Of a stretch of 64,000 nt of DNA, positions 23,624 to 32,458 are shown one piece after another. The stretch spans positions 1 to 64,000 of the forward strand of contig NZ_JAWQUO010000018.1 of NCBI RefSeq assembly GCF_033446605.1, in the 5' to 3' direction. Both the position numbers and the translations under genes were made by a program. The stretch comes from Iodobacter sp025352645. GTDB taxonomy: Bacteria > Pseudomonadota > Gammaproteobacteria > Burkholderiales > Chitinibacteraceae. Within the stretch, counting starts at the first letter, position 1. Every line of letters starts with the position of its first letter. The notes under the pieces were generated by a model. It saw only the letters and a list, made by a program, of their open reading frames with translations. It was not told the origin of the DNA and did no database searches.

Positions 23624-25051
23624 TTAATGCCCTGCATCTGCACTGGCACTTCCCGCTGTCACTGAGCTGATCATTGATGCACTGGGTTTGCCCATCAGTT
23701 CGGCTTGCAAGGCCGCGTCACTAAGCCAGAACTGCTGCTCTGCCGCGATGGCTGAAATAACACTGCTAATTTGCTCACGAGAATCTGCTAATAACTCAAA
23801 GACACTGATCAGCATGCCGTTGTAACGCAGGGTATTTTCTTCCGCGATGACTTTTCGTAAAGGCAGCACTTCATCCCGGTAGTGACGGCTCATATCGTAG
23901 GCCGTTCGATAGGCGGAATAACTGCTGCGTAAATTTGAACCCGCTGCCCGCACCGTGGCCTCCAAGCGATTGGCCGCCACTAATGTTTGGGCATTCATGG
24001 CATCGCGTTGGCCACCGCCCCAGTCAAATAGCGGTAAACGCAGCGCAATTTCATATCCCTTGCGATTCTTTTTTGTCCCTTCTGCATTGACGGTGTCATG
24101 GCGTACGCCTAACTCGATATCAATTAAGCTGGTCAGTCCATTCAGCCCCTGCGCCTTTGCTGAAGCATCAAATGTGGCCTTGGCTAGTTTGATATCTAGC
24201 CGTTCTTTGCTGGCCAGCTGACTAATTTCTTCTGTACTACGGGGGCTCTTAGGAAGATCAGGCAATTTATTGGGCAACTGGAGTTGAGCGGCTTGGGCAT
24301 CATTTAAACCCAGCACCCGAACTAACTCTTCACGGCTAGCAAGGGCTAGATGTTGTGCTGCAGCCCATTGCGTAGCAGATTCAGCATAAAAAATTTGCTG
24401 TTTTGCATGGGCTAAACGGCTGTAATTGCCTACGGCTAGTAATCGCCGAGCGAGTTCGGCACTGGCTTCTGCGGTATTAAAAACTTGTTTGGCGTATACC
24501 AAACCCTGCTGCGCGGCAACCGCCTTTACCCACACTTGACGTATCTGAGTGACTTGCTCAATCGTATCTAAGCTCAGTTGCAGCTGAGCCTGCCCGATAC
24601 GCCGCTGCGCTATATCGTAGCGCTGAGGCAAGGTGAGCAAATCCAGCAGGCCAAAAGACAGTAAACGACCCAGTTCAAGCTCACTCCCTAGAGTGACCCG
24701 CTCAAAAGTGAAGAGTGGATTAGTAATACGCCCAGATTGCGCCGCGCTTGCCGCATCGGCCCAGCTTTGCGCCAACATGGCCTGCACATTGGGGCTATTG
24801 AGCAAGGCCAAATGAACAGCACTATTTTGGTCTAATGGCTTTTGCAATAAATCAGCCGCCTCTTTATCCATCTCCGCGCGCTGCGCGCTTGTCGTCGCGA
24901 GGGCCAGCTTGCCTTGGGTAAAAGAGACGGCCGTTTGATTACTTTGTGCGAGCGATCGCTCAAAATCGACACTGGCACACCCTGTTAATCCCAGAGCAGA
25001 CAAGCTCAGAACTACAAGCCTCGTTCTCGACCCATGGAATAGTTTATTCAT
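23624..25051 (-). CDS. TolC-family outer-membrane lipoprotein of the copper operon
   Basis: 475 aa from the ATG at 25051, chosen because GGAG lies 6 bases ahead and the lipoprotein signal (RLVVLSLSALGLTGC) follows. Two OEP repeats with long helices (about 60-250 and 270-460), Ala/Gln-rich with coiled-coil character. It lacks an adaptor and pump in its own operon, so it could serve the CusBA pump encoded further along or act in another way. Its start overlaps the stop of the small upstream gene by 8 bases, so the two are coupled. Confidence 0.88.
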   Translation of the reverse strand: MNKLFHGSRTRLVVLSLSALGLTGCASVDFERSLAQSNQTAVSFTQGKLALATTSAQRAEMDKEAADLLQKPLDQNSAVHLALLNSPNVQAMLAQSWADAASAAQSGRITNPLFTFERVTLGSELELGRLLSFGLLDLLTLPQRYDIAQRRIGQAQLQLSLDTIEQVTQIRQVWVKAVAAQQGLVYAKQVFNTAEASAELARRLLAVGNYSRLAHAKQQIFYAESATQWAAAQHLALASREELVRVLGLNDAQAAQLQLPNKLPDLPKSPRSTEEISQLASKERLDIKLAKATFDASAKAQGLNGLTSLIDIELGVRHDTVNAEGTKKNRKGYEIALRLPLFDWGGGQRDAMNAQTLVAANRLEATVRAAGSNLRSSYSAYRTAYDMSRHYRDEVLPLRKVIAEENTLRYNGMLISVFELLADSREQISSVISAIAAEQQFWLSDAALQAELMGKPSASMISSVTAGSASADAGH

Positions 25052-25322
25052 GAGCCGCTCCATGACTTGCATCGGGCTGAGTCTGAGGTGCAGAAGCTTG
25101 CCTTGCCTCTTTGGCATACACGCGCCAGCCACCTATTTTGGCGACCGTATCATTGGCTTCACGCCAAGGAATAAGCACCTGTTCTCGATATGGCTGATAT
25201 TGAACCAGCACTGAGTGGTATTCCAAGCGTGTAATAGGCGCTGGGGCGCTGGTTTCATCCGATTGGGCAGCAGCCGTCGTCAAAAGCAAACTGATGAAAA
25301 ACAGGGATATGCATGGTTTCAT
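25044..25322 (-). CDS. Small periplasmic protein of the copper operon, unknown function
   Basis: 92 aa from the ATG at 25322 (GAGG 5 bases ahead). The longer open frame to 25463 runs through the promoter region and is not used. Signal peptide MKPCISLFFISLLLTTAAAQS, then EYHSVLVQYQPYREQVLIPWREANDTVAKIGGWRVYAKEA and a His-tipped C-terminus (ASHGAAHE). The W-R-x-A-N-D-x-V-x-x-I-G-G-W-R-x-Y-A-K-E pattern recurs, as far as I recall, in small proteins next to copper efflux TolC genes. It is the first gene of the operon under the CusR-type box. Possibly a copper-binding accessory. Confidence 0.75.
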   Translation of the reverse strand: MKPCISLFFISLLLTTAAAQSDETSAPAPITRLEYHSVLVQYQPYREQVLIPWREANDTVAKIGGWRVYAKEARQASAPQTQPDASHGAAHE

Positions 25323-25364
25323 GGCTGCCTCGACCCAATGGTTGGTTAAACTGACTAAGTCAGC

Positions 25365-25420
25365 AGTATAGACACGACATACCCATTGCAAAGATGACCC
25401 AAACATTACAAATTTGTCAT
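25365..25420. promoter_or_regulatory. CusR/CopR-type box and divergent promoter region
   Basis: ATTACAAATTTGTCAT at 25405-25420 resembles the palindromic site of the copper response regulators CusR/CopR (core ACAAnnTTGTCAT). It lies between the divergent copper operon (-) and cusRS (+). On the minus strand a TATACT -10 is at 25370-25365 with only a poor -35 (CTTTGC at 25393-25388), and the box abuts that -35, as expected for activation. A TAGAAT at 25447-25452 is a candidate -10 for cusR, also lacking a -35. Confidence 0.72.
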
Positions 25421-25475
25421 AAACCAAAGCAAGAGAAGATTCAGGATAGAATTTAAGCAACAAAGGGGAATAGAA

Positions 25476-26156
25476 ATGCGCATCTTAATTATTGAAGATG
25501 AGAGCAAAACAGCCGCTTATTTAAAGCAGGGCTTAAGTGAGAGCGGCTATGCCATTGATATCGCCAGCAATGGCATTGATGGCTTACATAAAGCGCTAGA
25601 AGAAGAGTTTGATTTAATTATTTTGGATGTGATGCTGCCTCTACTCGATGGTTGGGGTGTGCTCGATGGCCTGCGCCGCAGCAAGCAAACTCCAGTCCTC
25701 ATGCTCACTGCACGTAGCCGGGTTGATGATCGGGTGCGCGGGCTAGAGTCGGGCGCAGATGATTATTTGCCTAAGCCCTTTGCCTTTCCTGAACTGCTAG
25801 CTCGTATTAAAGTGCTGCTTAAAAGAAACAATAAAGTGAGCCCCGTCGAGACTTTGCAACTGGCAGGGCTAGAGTTAGATCCTGTTAAACATAAAGCCTA
25901 CCGTAATCAACAACAGATCGACCTGACCGCCCGTGAATTTGCCCTGCTGCATTTGCTGATGCGCCGCCATGGCGAAGTGCTGACACGCACTCTGATTGCC
26001 TCTAATGTATGGGATGTTAATTTTGATACTGACACTAATATTGTGGATGTAGCGATTCGCCGTCTAAGAGGCAAAGTAGATGATGGCTTTAGCCCTAAGC
26101 TCATTCATACCGTGCGTGGTGTGGGCTATGTTTTTGAAGCAAGGGACGAGGAATGA
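25476..26156 (+). CDS. cusR: OmpR-family copper response regulator CusR
   Basis: 226 aa. Receiver domain (1-115) with ILIIEDESKTAAYLKQGLSESGY, the phosphoacceptor Asp in LIILDVMLPLLDGWGVL, the Thr in VLMLTARSRVDDRVRGLESGADDYLPKPF and its Lys. The winged-helix domain starts near 125 (AGLELDPVKHKAYRNQQQIDLTAREFALLHLLMRRHGEVLTR ... VDVAIRRLRGKVDD). The heavy-metal RR subfamily (CusR/CopR/IrlR) is clear. It is divergent from the copper operon and 40 bases ahead of cusS. Confidence 0.93.
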   Translation: MRILIIEDESKTAAYLKQGLSESGYAIDIASNGIDGLHKALEEEFDLIILDVMLPLLDGWGVLDGLRRSKQTPVLMLTARSRVDDRVRGLESGADDYLPKPFAFPELLARIKVLLKRNNKVSPVETLQLAGLELDPVKHKAYRNQQQIDLTAREFALLHLLMRRHGEVLTRTLIASNVWDVNFDTDTNIVDVAIRRLRGKVDDGFSPKLIHTVRGVGYVFEARDEE

Positions 26157-26196
26157 TGGCCGCGTTTAGTGAGCTTTCTCAGGCTAGGTATCAAGC

Positions 26197-27561
26197 ATGA
26201 AAGTGCCAAAATCTTTAGCTTGGCGGGTAGGCGGCATGGTGGGAGTATTTTGTGCTGTCTTGGTTCTTTTAATTGCCATTGGAACAGATCACTTATTGCG
26301 TTTAGCTTTAGATAAACGGGCCAAAACTGAACTGATCGGCAAAATGGAAGTTTTGCAGCAGGTGCTTAACGCTAATACCAGTGCTGATGAATCCAAGCTC
26401 TCCGCACAATTAGTCGGCCATCCTTATTTACACTGGGCCCTCGTTTCAGATTCGACAGTTTTAAAAAGTTCGGACCCTTTTGCCAGAGAGCAAGCCCTTG
26501 CCCAAGCCCGCCCCCAATCTAAATGGATTGCTGGTGTGTTCGCTAGAAAAAACAACCTAGGTGATCCTATCTTACTAGGCATTCAAGCACACCCTACACA
26601 AGCACAATGGCTGCTGGTTTTTTTAGAAAGGGAAAGTGATCAAAAACTGCTGCTTCTATTTCGCCAATCTCAGGCTTTAGCGCTACCATTTGCCGTGTTG
26701 TTTATTGCGCTAGGCTCATGGCTGGTTGCTAAGCGCGCTTTGCAGCCCTTGCAAACCTTTAATGCTTTGGTGAGCTCTGTGACCGCAGCATCATTACATG
26801 CCCGATTAGGTATTGAAGCGGTACCAACCGAGTTACAAGAACTAGCAATCAGCTTTAATGGCATGTTGCAGCGCTTAGAGAATAGCGTTGAACGGCTATC
26901 ACAATTCTCTGCCGATCTAGCGCATGAAATGCGTACGCCATTGAGTAATGTATTGGGCGACATTCAGGTGAATCTGAGTAAAACCCGTGAGGTGGCGGAT
27001 TATCAGCGCGTATTGGCCTCGGCCGAAGAAGAGCTACTACGGCTAAATCGTTTAATCAATGATCTCTTATTTCTAGCCAATGCGGAACAAGCCGAACAGG
27101 CTTTGAATCTAGAAGAAATCGAGCTGAAGCCACTGATTGAAATGCTGTTTGATTTCTTTGATGCGCTTGCCGAAAGCAAAAACATCCAATTGCTCGTAAG
27201 TGGTAGCGGTCAAATATTAGCTGACAAATCCATGCTGCAACGCGCCCTGACCAATTTACTCTCTAATGCTATTCGGCATGCCGATCTTGCCAGCGCTATT
27301 ACAGTAGCAATAGGGCAAGATCCGCAAATGCTAAATATTGCGATCACTAATAAAGGAGAGATAATTCATCCTGAGCATCATGCACACTTATTTGAGCGTT
27401 TCTACCGAGTAGACCCCGCCCGTAGCCGCAACGATGGTGGCTCAGGCTTGGGCCTCGCCATTATTTCCTCAATTATGAAACTACATCATGGCGATGTTGA
27501 TGTAAGTTGCAGTTCAAACACCACGACGTTTCGACTTCGCTTTAAAAATACATCAAGATAA
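26197..27561 (+). CDS. cusS: Heavy-metal sensor histidine kinase CusS
   Basis: 454 aa. Two membrane helices (about residues 13-31 and 160-180) enclose a ~130-residue periplasmic sensor. Then come HAMP (about 178-232), the H-box SQFSADLAHEMRTPLSNVLGDIQV with the phosphorylated His, and the ATPase with N-box (LQRALTNLLSNAIRHA) and G-box (DGGSGLGLAIISSIM). It senses periplasmic Cu(I)/Ag(I) and phosphorylates CusR. It ends before a 14-bp stem hairpin shared with the convergent cusA. Confidence 0.93.
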   Translation: MKVPKSLAWRVGGMVGVFCAVLVLLIAIGTDHLLRLALDKRAKTELIGKMEVLQQVLNANTSADESKLSAQLVGHPYLHWALVSDSTVLKSSDPFAREQALAQARPQSKWIAGVFARKNNLGDPILLGIQAHPTQAQWLLVFLERESDQKLLLLFRQSQALALPFAVLFIALGSWLVAKRALQPLQTFNALVSSVTAASLHARLGIEAVPTELQELAISFNGMLQRLENSVERLSQFSADLAHEMRTPLSNVLGDIQVNLSKTREVADYQRVLASAEEELLRLNRLINDLLFLANAEQAEQALNLEEIELKPLIEMLFDFFDALAESKNIQLLVSGSGQILADKSMLQRALTNLLSNAIRHADLASAITVAIGQDPQMLNIAITNKGEIIHPEHHAHLFERFYRVDPARSRNDGGSGLGLAIISSIMKLHHGDVDVSCSSNTTTFRLRFKNTSR

Positions 27562-27583
27562 AAATAGGCAATATGAATGGGGC

Positions 27584-27619
27584 AAGTAGATAAGGCGACC
27601 AAAGCCGCCTTATCTACTT
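27584..27619. terminator. Hairpin between convergent cusS and cusA
   Basis: Perfect 14-bp inverted repeat (27584-27597 with 27606-27619, eight-base loop). It is 22 bases after the cusS stop. There is no strong U-run, so it may be a bidirectional structural end rather than a classic terminator. Confidence 0.65.
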
Positions 27620-27742
27620 AGCAAATTGCTTTTATCGCAATCACGGTTATGGACATGCTTGTTCCTTCTATCTGCAGCTCAAAAGTGACTTGCTGACCGA
27701 TATCTGCTTATAGAAAGTGATTTATGTATGAATAAATCCTTT

Positions 27743-30700
27743 TTACATAGATGTGGTACTTAAAAGGCTTGAGCCACGGCGGCGCATCAAGTAATACGCC
27801 GCAGGAATCACAAACATGGAGAGCAACGGCGCGGTGAGCATGCCGCCGACCATGGGGGCGGCGATTCGGCTCATGACTTCTGAGCCTGCGCCACTGCCCC
27901 ACAAAATTGGCAATAGCCCTGCCAAGATAACTGAAACGGTCATGGCCTTGGGCCTCACTCTAAGCACCGCGCCTTCGCGGATTGCATCCAAGATCACGGC
28001 TAGCTCTAGTGGGCCATCTCCTACTTGTCGTTTCTCTAATGCCTGTTTGAGATACAGCAGCATGATTACGCCAAACTCTGCCGATACCCCTGCCAGCGCA
28101 ATAAAGCCGACGCCGGTGGTGATGGATAGGTGATAGCCCAGCATATACAAAAACCACATGCCGCCCACCAATGAGAATGGCAGCGTGGCCATAATCAGCA
28201 GCGCTTCATCGATGCGCCTAAAGGTGAGATACAGCAACACAAAAATAATCATCAGCGTGGCTGGAATCACCAGCTTGAGCTTGGCATTAGCGCGTTCTAA
28301 AAATTCAAACTGCCCTGAGTAGCTAACACTTACGCCGGAACTGAATGTGACTTGCTTATCAATGGCAGCTTGCAAACGATGGACGACGCTGACTAAATCG
28401 CTATCTCTTACATCGATATAAATCCACGAGGCTAGGCGGCCGTTTTCGCTTTTAAGCATGGGCGGGCCGTCGGCGATACTGATTTTGGCGACCGATCCTA
28501 AGGTGATTTGTTGACCATTTGCCGTCACAATCGGCAGATTACGCAGCGCCTCGGGCGAGTCTCTTAGCTCACGTGGGTAGCGCACATTGATTGGGTAGCG
28601 GGCCGTGCCTTCTACCGTTTCACCAACATTTTCACCACCAATCAAGCGGGCGACCACCGATTGCACATCGGCCACATTTAGGCCATAGCGAGCGGCGGCG
28701 GCGCGGTTGATATCCACATCGATATAGCGCCCGCCACTGAGGCGCTCGGCCAAGGCCGATGAAACACCGTTGACGGTTTTTGCGACCTTTTCGATGGCAA
28801 TCGCGGTGGCATCGATGCTGGCGATATCGGTGCCTGCCACCTTGATACCGATGGGGCTTTTAATGCCAGTGGCCAGCATATCGATACGGTTACGAATCGG
28901 CGGCACCCATAGATTAGCAAGGCCGGGGATTTGCACCGTGCGATCAAGTTCTTCCACCAGTTTTTTAGGCGTCATGCCCGGCCGCCATTGATCTTGCGGC
29001 TTAAAGTGGATGGTGGTTTCAAACATCTCCATGGGCGAATTATCGGTGGCGGTTTCTGCTCTACCTGCTTTACCAAAGACGGTGGCGACTTCAGGGATGG
29101 TTTTAATTAGGCGATCACTTTGTTGCAGCAACTCGGCGGCTTTGCCTGCGGATAGGCCGGGCAAGGCGCTGGGCATATACAGCAAATCGCCCTCGTTCAT
29201 TTGTGGCAGAAACTCGCCACCTAATTGGCTGGCAGGCCACAGCGCAGTGATAAACACCAAGGCCGCTGCGATTAAGGTGGTTTTTGGGCGCTTGAGCACC
29301 GCCTCTAGCATCGGGGAATACACCTTGATCAAAAAGCGATTCAAGGGATTACGGTTTTCATCGGGAATAGCACCGCGTATCCAATAGCCCATTAAAATCG
29401 GCACTAGCGTGATCGATATCCCCGCCGCCGCCGCCATGGCATAGGTTTTGGTGAAGGCCAGAGGCGCGAATAGTCGGCCTTCTTGTGCCTCTAAAGTAAA
29501 AATAGGAATAAAAGACAGGGTGATAATCAAGAGACTAAAAAATAAGGCAGGCCCCACTTCGGCAGCAGCATGGCCAATCACCATCCAGTGTTCGGCCCCA
29601 GTGAGTTTTTCACCTGGATTAGCATGGTGCGCCCATTCTTCGAGTTTTTTATGCGCGTTTTCTATCATCACCACGGCAGCGTCAACCATGGCCCCAATGG
29701 CAATAGCAATCCCGCCCAACGACATAATATTCGCGTTTACGCCCTGATAATGCATCACGATAAACGCCGCTAATACGCCCAGCGGCAGCGAAATAATGGC
29801 GACCAACGCCGAGCGTAGATGCCATAAAAATACGGCGCAGACGAGGGCGACAACGATAAATTCCTCGAGTAATTTATGGCTCAGATTCTCTATCGCATGA
29901 TCAATCAACTGGCTGCGATCATAGGTGGTAACGATTTCTACCCCCGCAGGTAGGCTTTTCTTGAGCTGCTCTAGCTTGGCCTGCACTGCGCTAATCGTGG
30001 CGCGGGCATTTTTGCCAGAGCGCAAAATGACTACGCCACCGGCTACTTCGCCTTCGCCATTGAGCTCAGCAATGCCACGGCGCATTTCTGGCCCAATCTG
30101 GATGCGGGCTACGTCCCCCAACTGCACAGCTACGCCATTAACCGATGTTTTAAGGGGGATGGCTCTAAAATCATCCAGCGTTTTTAAATAACCGCTGGCA
30201 CGCACCATATATTCGCTTTCGGCCAGCTCAATCACCGCACCGCCGGTTTCTTGATTGGCCTTTGCCAAGGCCTCAATCGCCACATCATGGCTAATGCCAA
30301 AACTGGCTAATTTCAGCGGATCAAGCACTACCTGATATTGCTTGACCATGCCGCCAATCGCCGCCACTTCGGCCACATTGGGCAGCGTCTTAAGCTCGTA
30401 CTTAAGAAACCAATCTTGCAAACTGCGCAGATCAGCCAAGCTATGCTTACCGCTTTTATCGACCAGCGCATATTCGTAAATCCAGCCTACCCCCGTGGCA
30501 TCTGGCCCTAAGGCTGGACGAGCTGCAGCGGGTAATTTCGCTTGAACTTGATTTAAGTATTCTAAAACACGAGAACGCGCCCAATAGAGGTCGGTGTTGT
30601 CATCAAATAAAACGTAGACATAAGAATCACCAAAAAAAGAAAAGCCCCTGACGGTTTTAACACCTGGCACAGAAAGCATGGTAGTGGTGAGCGGGTACGT

Positions 30701-30895
30701 GACCTGATCCTCAACAATCCTTGGCGCTTGCCCCGGATAAGGCGTGCGAATAATCACCTGCACATCGGATAAATCCGGCAAAGCGTCGATAGGTGCATTT
30801 TTAACCGCCCAAATGCCCCACGCCACTAACATGACCGTAGCGAGTAAGACCAAAAAACGATTACGAATCGACCAGTAAATAACTTTGGCAATCAT
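27743..30895 (-). CDS. cusA: Heavy-metal RND efflux pump CusA/CzcA family
   Basis: 1050 aa, standard for HME-RND permeases. Twelve helices in two halves. It begins MIAKVIYWSIRNRFLVLLATVMLVAWGIWAVKNAPIDALPDLSDVQVIIRTPYPGQAP, with the charged helix-4 region GGIAIAIGAMVDAAVVMIENAHKKLE and the C-terminal GDGPLELAVILDAIREGAVLRVRPKAMT. Many Met residues in the pore domain favour the Cu(I)/Ag(I) subgroup (CusA) over the divalent CzcA. It is the inner-membrane proton-driven pump. Start overlaps cusB by 4 bases. Confidence 0.94.
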   Translation of the reverse strand: MIAKVIYWSIRNRFLVLLATVMLVAWGIWAVKNAPIDALPDLSDVQVIIRTPYPGQAPRIVEDQVTYPLTTTMLSVPGVKTVRGFSFFGDSYVYVLFDDNTDLYWARSRVLEYLNQVQAKLPAAARPALGPDATGVGWIYEYALVDKSGKHSLADLRSLQDWFLKYELKTLPNVAEVAAIGGMVKQYQVVLDPLKLASFGISHDVAIEALAKANQETGGAVIELAESEYMVRASGYLKTLDDFRAIPLKTSVNGVAVQLGDVARIQIGPEMRRGIAELNGEGEVAGGVVILRSGKNARATISAVQAKLEQLKKSLPAGVEIVTTYDRSQLIDHAIENLSHKLLEEFIVVALVCAVFLWHLRSALVAIISLPLGVLAAFIVMHYQGVNANIMSLGGIAIAIGAMVDAAVVMIENAHKKLEEWAHHANPGEKLTGAEHWMVIGHAAAEVGPALFFSLLIITLSFIPIFTLEAQEGRLFAPLAFTKTYAMAAAAGISITLVPILMGYWIRGAIPDENRNPLNRFLIKVYSPMLEAVLKRPKTTLIAAALVFITALWPASQLGGEFLPQMNEGDLLYMPSALPGLSAGKAAELLQQSDRLIKTIPEVATVFGKAGRAETATDNSPMEMFETTIHFKPQDQWRPGMTPKKLVEELDRTVQIPGLANLWVPPIRNRIDMLATGIKSPIGIKVAGTDIASIDATAIAIEKVAKTVNGVSSALAERLSGGRYIDVDINRAAAARYGLNVADVQSVVARLIGGENVGETVEGTARYPINVRYPRELRDSPEALRNLPIVTANGQQITLGSVAKISIADGPPMLKSENGRLASWIYIDVRDSDLVSVVHRLQAAIDKQVTFSSGVSVSYSGQFEFLERANAKLKLVIPATLMIIFVLLYLTFRRIDEALLIMATLPFSLVGGMWFLYMLGYHLSITTGVGFIALAGVSAEFGVIMLLYLKQALEKRQVGDGPLELAVILDAIREGAVLRVRPKAMTVSVILAGLLPILWGSGAGSEVMSRIAAPMVGGMLTAPLLSMFVIPAAYYLMRRRGSSLLSTTSM

Positions 30896-32394
30896 GACTG
30901 ACCTCCCGTGGCAAGGACCGAAATACTTTGCACCACACTGCCTTGCTCAATAAAGGAGAAATTCACCTGCTGGCCAACGCGAATTCCCTTGGCTAAATTG
31001 GGGTTAGCTAAGGGGAAAGGCATGGTCATGGCAGGCCAGTTAAGGGAAGCAATGGCACCGTGCTCTAGCGTGACTTGCTTACTATCGATAGCTTTAACGA
31101 TGCCCTGGCCTTGGTGCATCTCTTGAGTGGGGGTAAGGGTGGAATGGAGGGCGTGAGTAGACGCGGCAGCAGAAGCCGCAGCCGCAGGGTTCATCCTTGC
31201 CAATACCCCACGCAAGCTGGCCTCGGAATCAATCATAAATTGCCCAGAAACTACAATCTGCTCGCCTTCTTTTAGGCCTGAAATAATCTCGGTTTGCCCT
31301 TGATGCTCGCGGCCCGTTTTAACGTCGCTGGGTGTAAAGCGCCCTTGGCCGTCGCTCACCACCACCACGCTGCGTTTGCCGGTGGCGATAATGCTTTCGC
31401 TTGGCACCAGCAAGACCGCTGCGCTGTCAGGGCTAGCCAGAGAAATACGCGCAAACATGCCAGGGCGTAACAACCCTTGGGGGTTAGCAATCTCCGCCCT
31501 CACCCTTAGGCTGCGTGTTTCTTTATTCAATTCAGGTACAAGAGCCGTGACTTTGCCGCTGATGGGCGCATTGGGCCACGCGGCAAAAAGGGCATGCACC
31601 GGTGCGCCAATTTGTAGCGTGGCTGCTTGGGCCTCTGGTACTTCAGCCTCAATCCACATGCTAGCTAAACCATTAATTCGCACCAGTGGCGCACCCACAC
31701 TCAATACCATGCCTTGCCGCACAGATAGCTCGGCAATCATGCCGCTACGGGGCGCCGTAATGGTGATGGTGGCTTGCGGCTGGCCGCTTTGTTTTAGGCG
31801 GGCAATTTGCGCCGTACTCATGCCAAGCTGCTGCAGGCGAGAGAGCATCGGGCCTGCCAGCTCGGCATCATGGCGCAATGCTAGATATTCATTTTGCGCG
31901 GCTAGCCATTCGGGTACACGCAGCTCGGCAATCGGCGCACCAGCTTGAATGACATCGCCGTTTGCCAGTGGATATACCCGCTCCACAATGCCATTGCTAC
32001 GCGCTTGCACAATCGCCACATCTCTATCGTTAAATACCACACTGCTGGGCACTTCAATCCCTTGATTTATCGTGCCGAGACGCGCCGTGGCCAACTTAAG
32101 GCCGGTGTTTTGTGTGAGGCTGGGGTCAATCTTGATACTGGCATTTGCCGTAGATGAAGATGAATCAGCGGCATCGGCATAGCGAGGCACCAGCTCCATG
32201 TCCATAAAGGGAGATTTACCTGGCTGATCGAAATGCTGTTCTGGCTTCATCGGGTCGTACCAATAAAGAGCTTTGCGTGCCTCTACGGGGGCGCTGAGGT
32301 TGGAGTGGGCTTGCATTGGTTTTAACCACCAACCTGCGGCACTTCCAATAAAAAGGGCGGCAATGGCTAAGGTGATTGTGTTGTTGCGATTCAT
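30892..32394 (-). CDS. cusB: CusB adaptor with a fused C-terminal CusF domain
   Basis: 500 aa, about 90 longer than E. coli CusB. N-terminal membrane anchor/signal, then a heavy-metal-binding motif (about 44-73: YWYDPMKPEQHFDQPGKSPFMDMELVPRY), lipoyl and barrel domains of an HlyD adaptor (SGMIAELSVRQGMVLSVGAPLVRI, LRPGMFARISLASPD), and a short helical hairpin. Residues about 415-495 are a CusF-like OB-fold (GQGIVKAIDSKQVTLEHGAIASLNWPAMTMPF) with the W/M metal site. So chaperone and adaptor are one chain here. It is coupled to cusA by ATGA. Confidence 0.94.
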   Translation of the reverse strand: MNRNNTITLAIAALFIGSAAGWWLKPMQAHSNLSAPVEARKALYWYDPMKPEQHFDQPGKSPFMDMELVPRYADAADSSSSTANASIKIDPSLTQNTGLKLATARLGTINQGIEVPSSVVFNDRDVAIVQARSNGIVERVYPLANGDVIQAGAPIAELRVPEWLAAQNEYLALRHDAELAGPMLSRLQQLGMSTAQIARLKQSGQPQATITITAPRSGMIAELSVRQGMVLSVGAPLVRINGLASMWIEAEVPEAQAATLQIGAPVHALFAAWPNAPISGKVTALVPELNKETRSLRVRAEIANPQGLLRPGMFARISLASPDSAAVLLVPSESIIATGKRSVVVVSDGQGRFTPSDVKTGREHQGQTEIISGLKEGEQIVVSGQFMIDSEASLRGVLARMNPAAAASAAASTHALHSTLTPTQEMHQGQGIVKAIDSKQVTLEHGAIASLNWPAMTMPFPLANPNLAKGIRVGQQVNFSFIEQGSVVQSISVLATGGQS

Positions 32395-32458
32395 GATTAA
32401 TGGCCCCCAGTTAGGAAGAGGATATGTCCTTGAATGGCGGTGAGGCAGGTGTTTAGAT

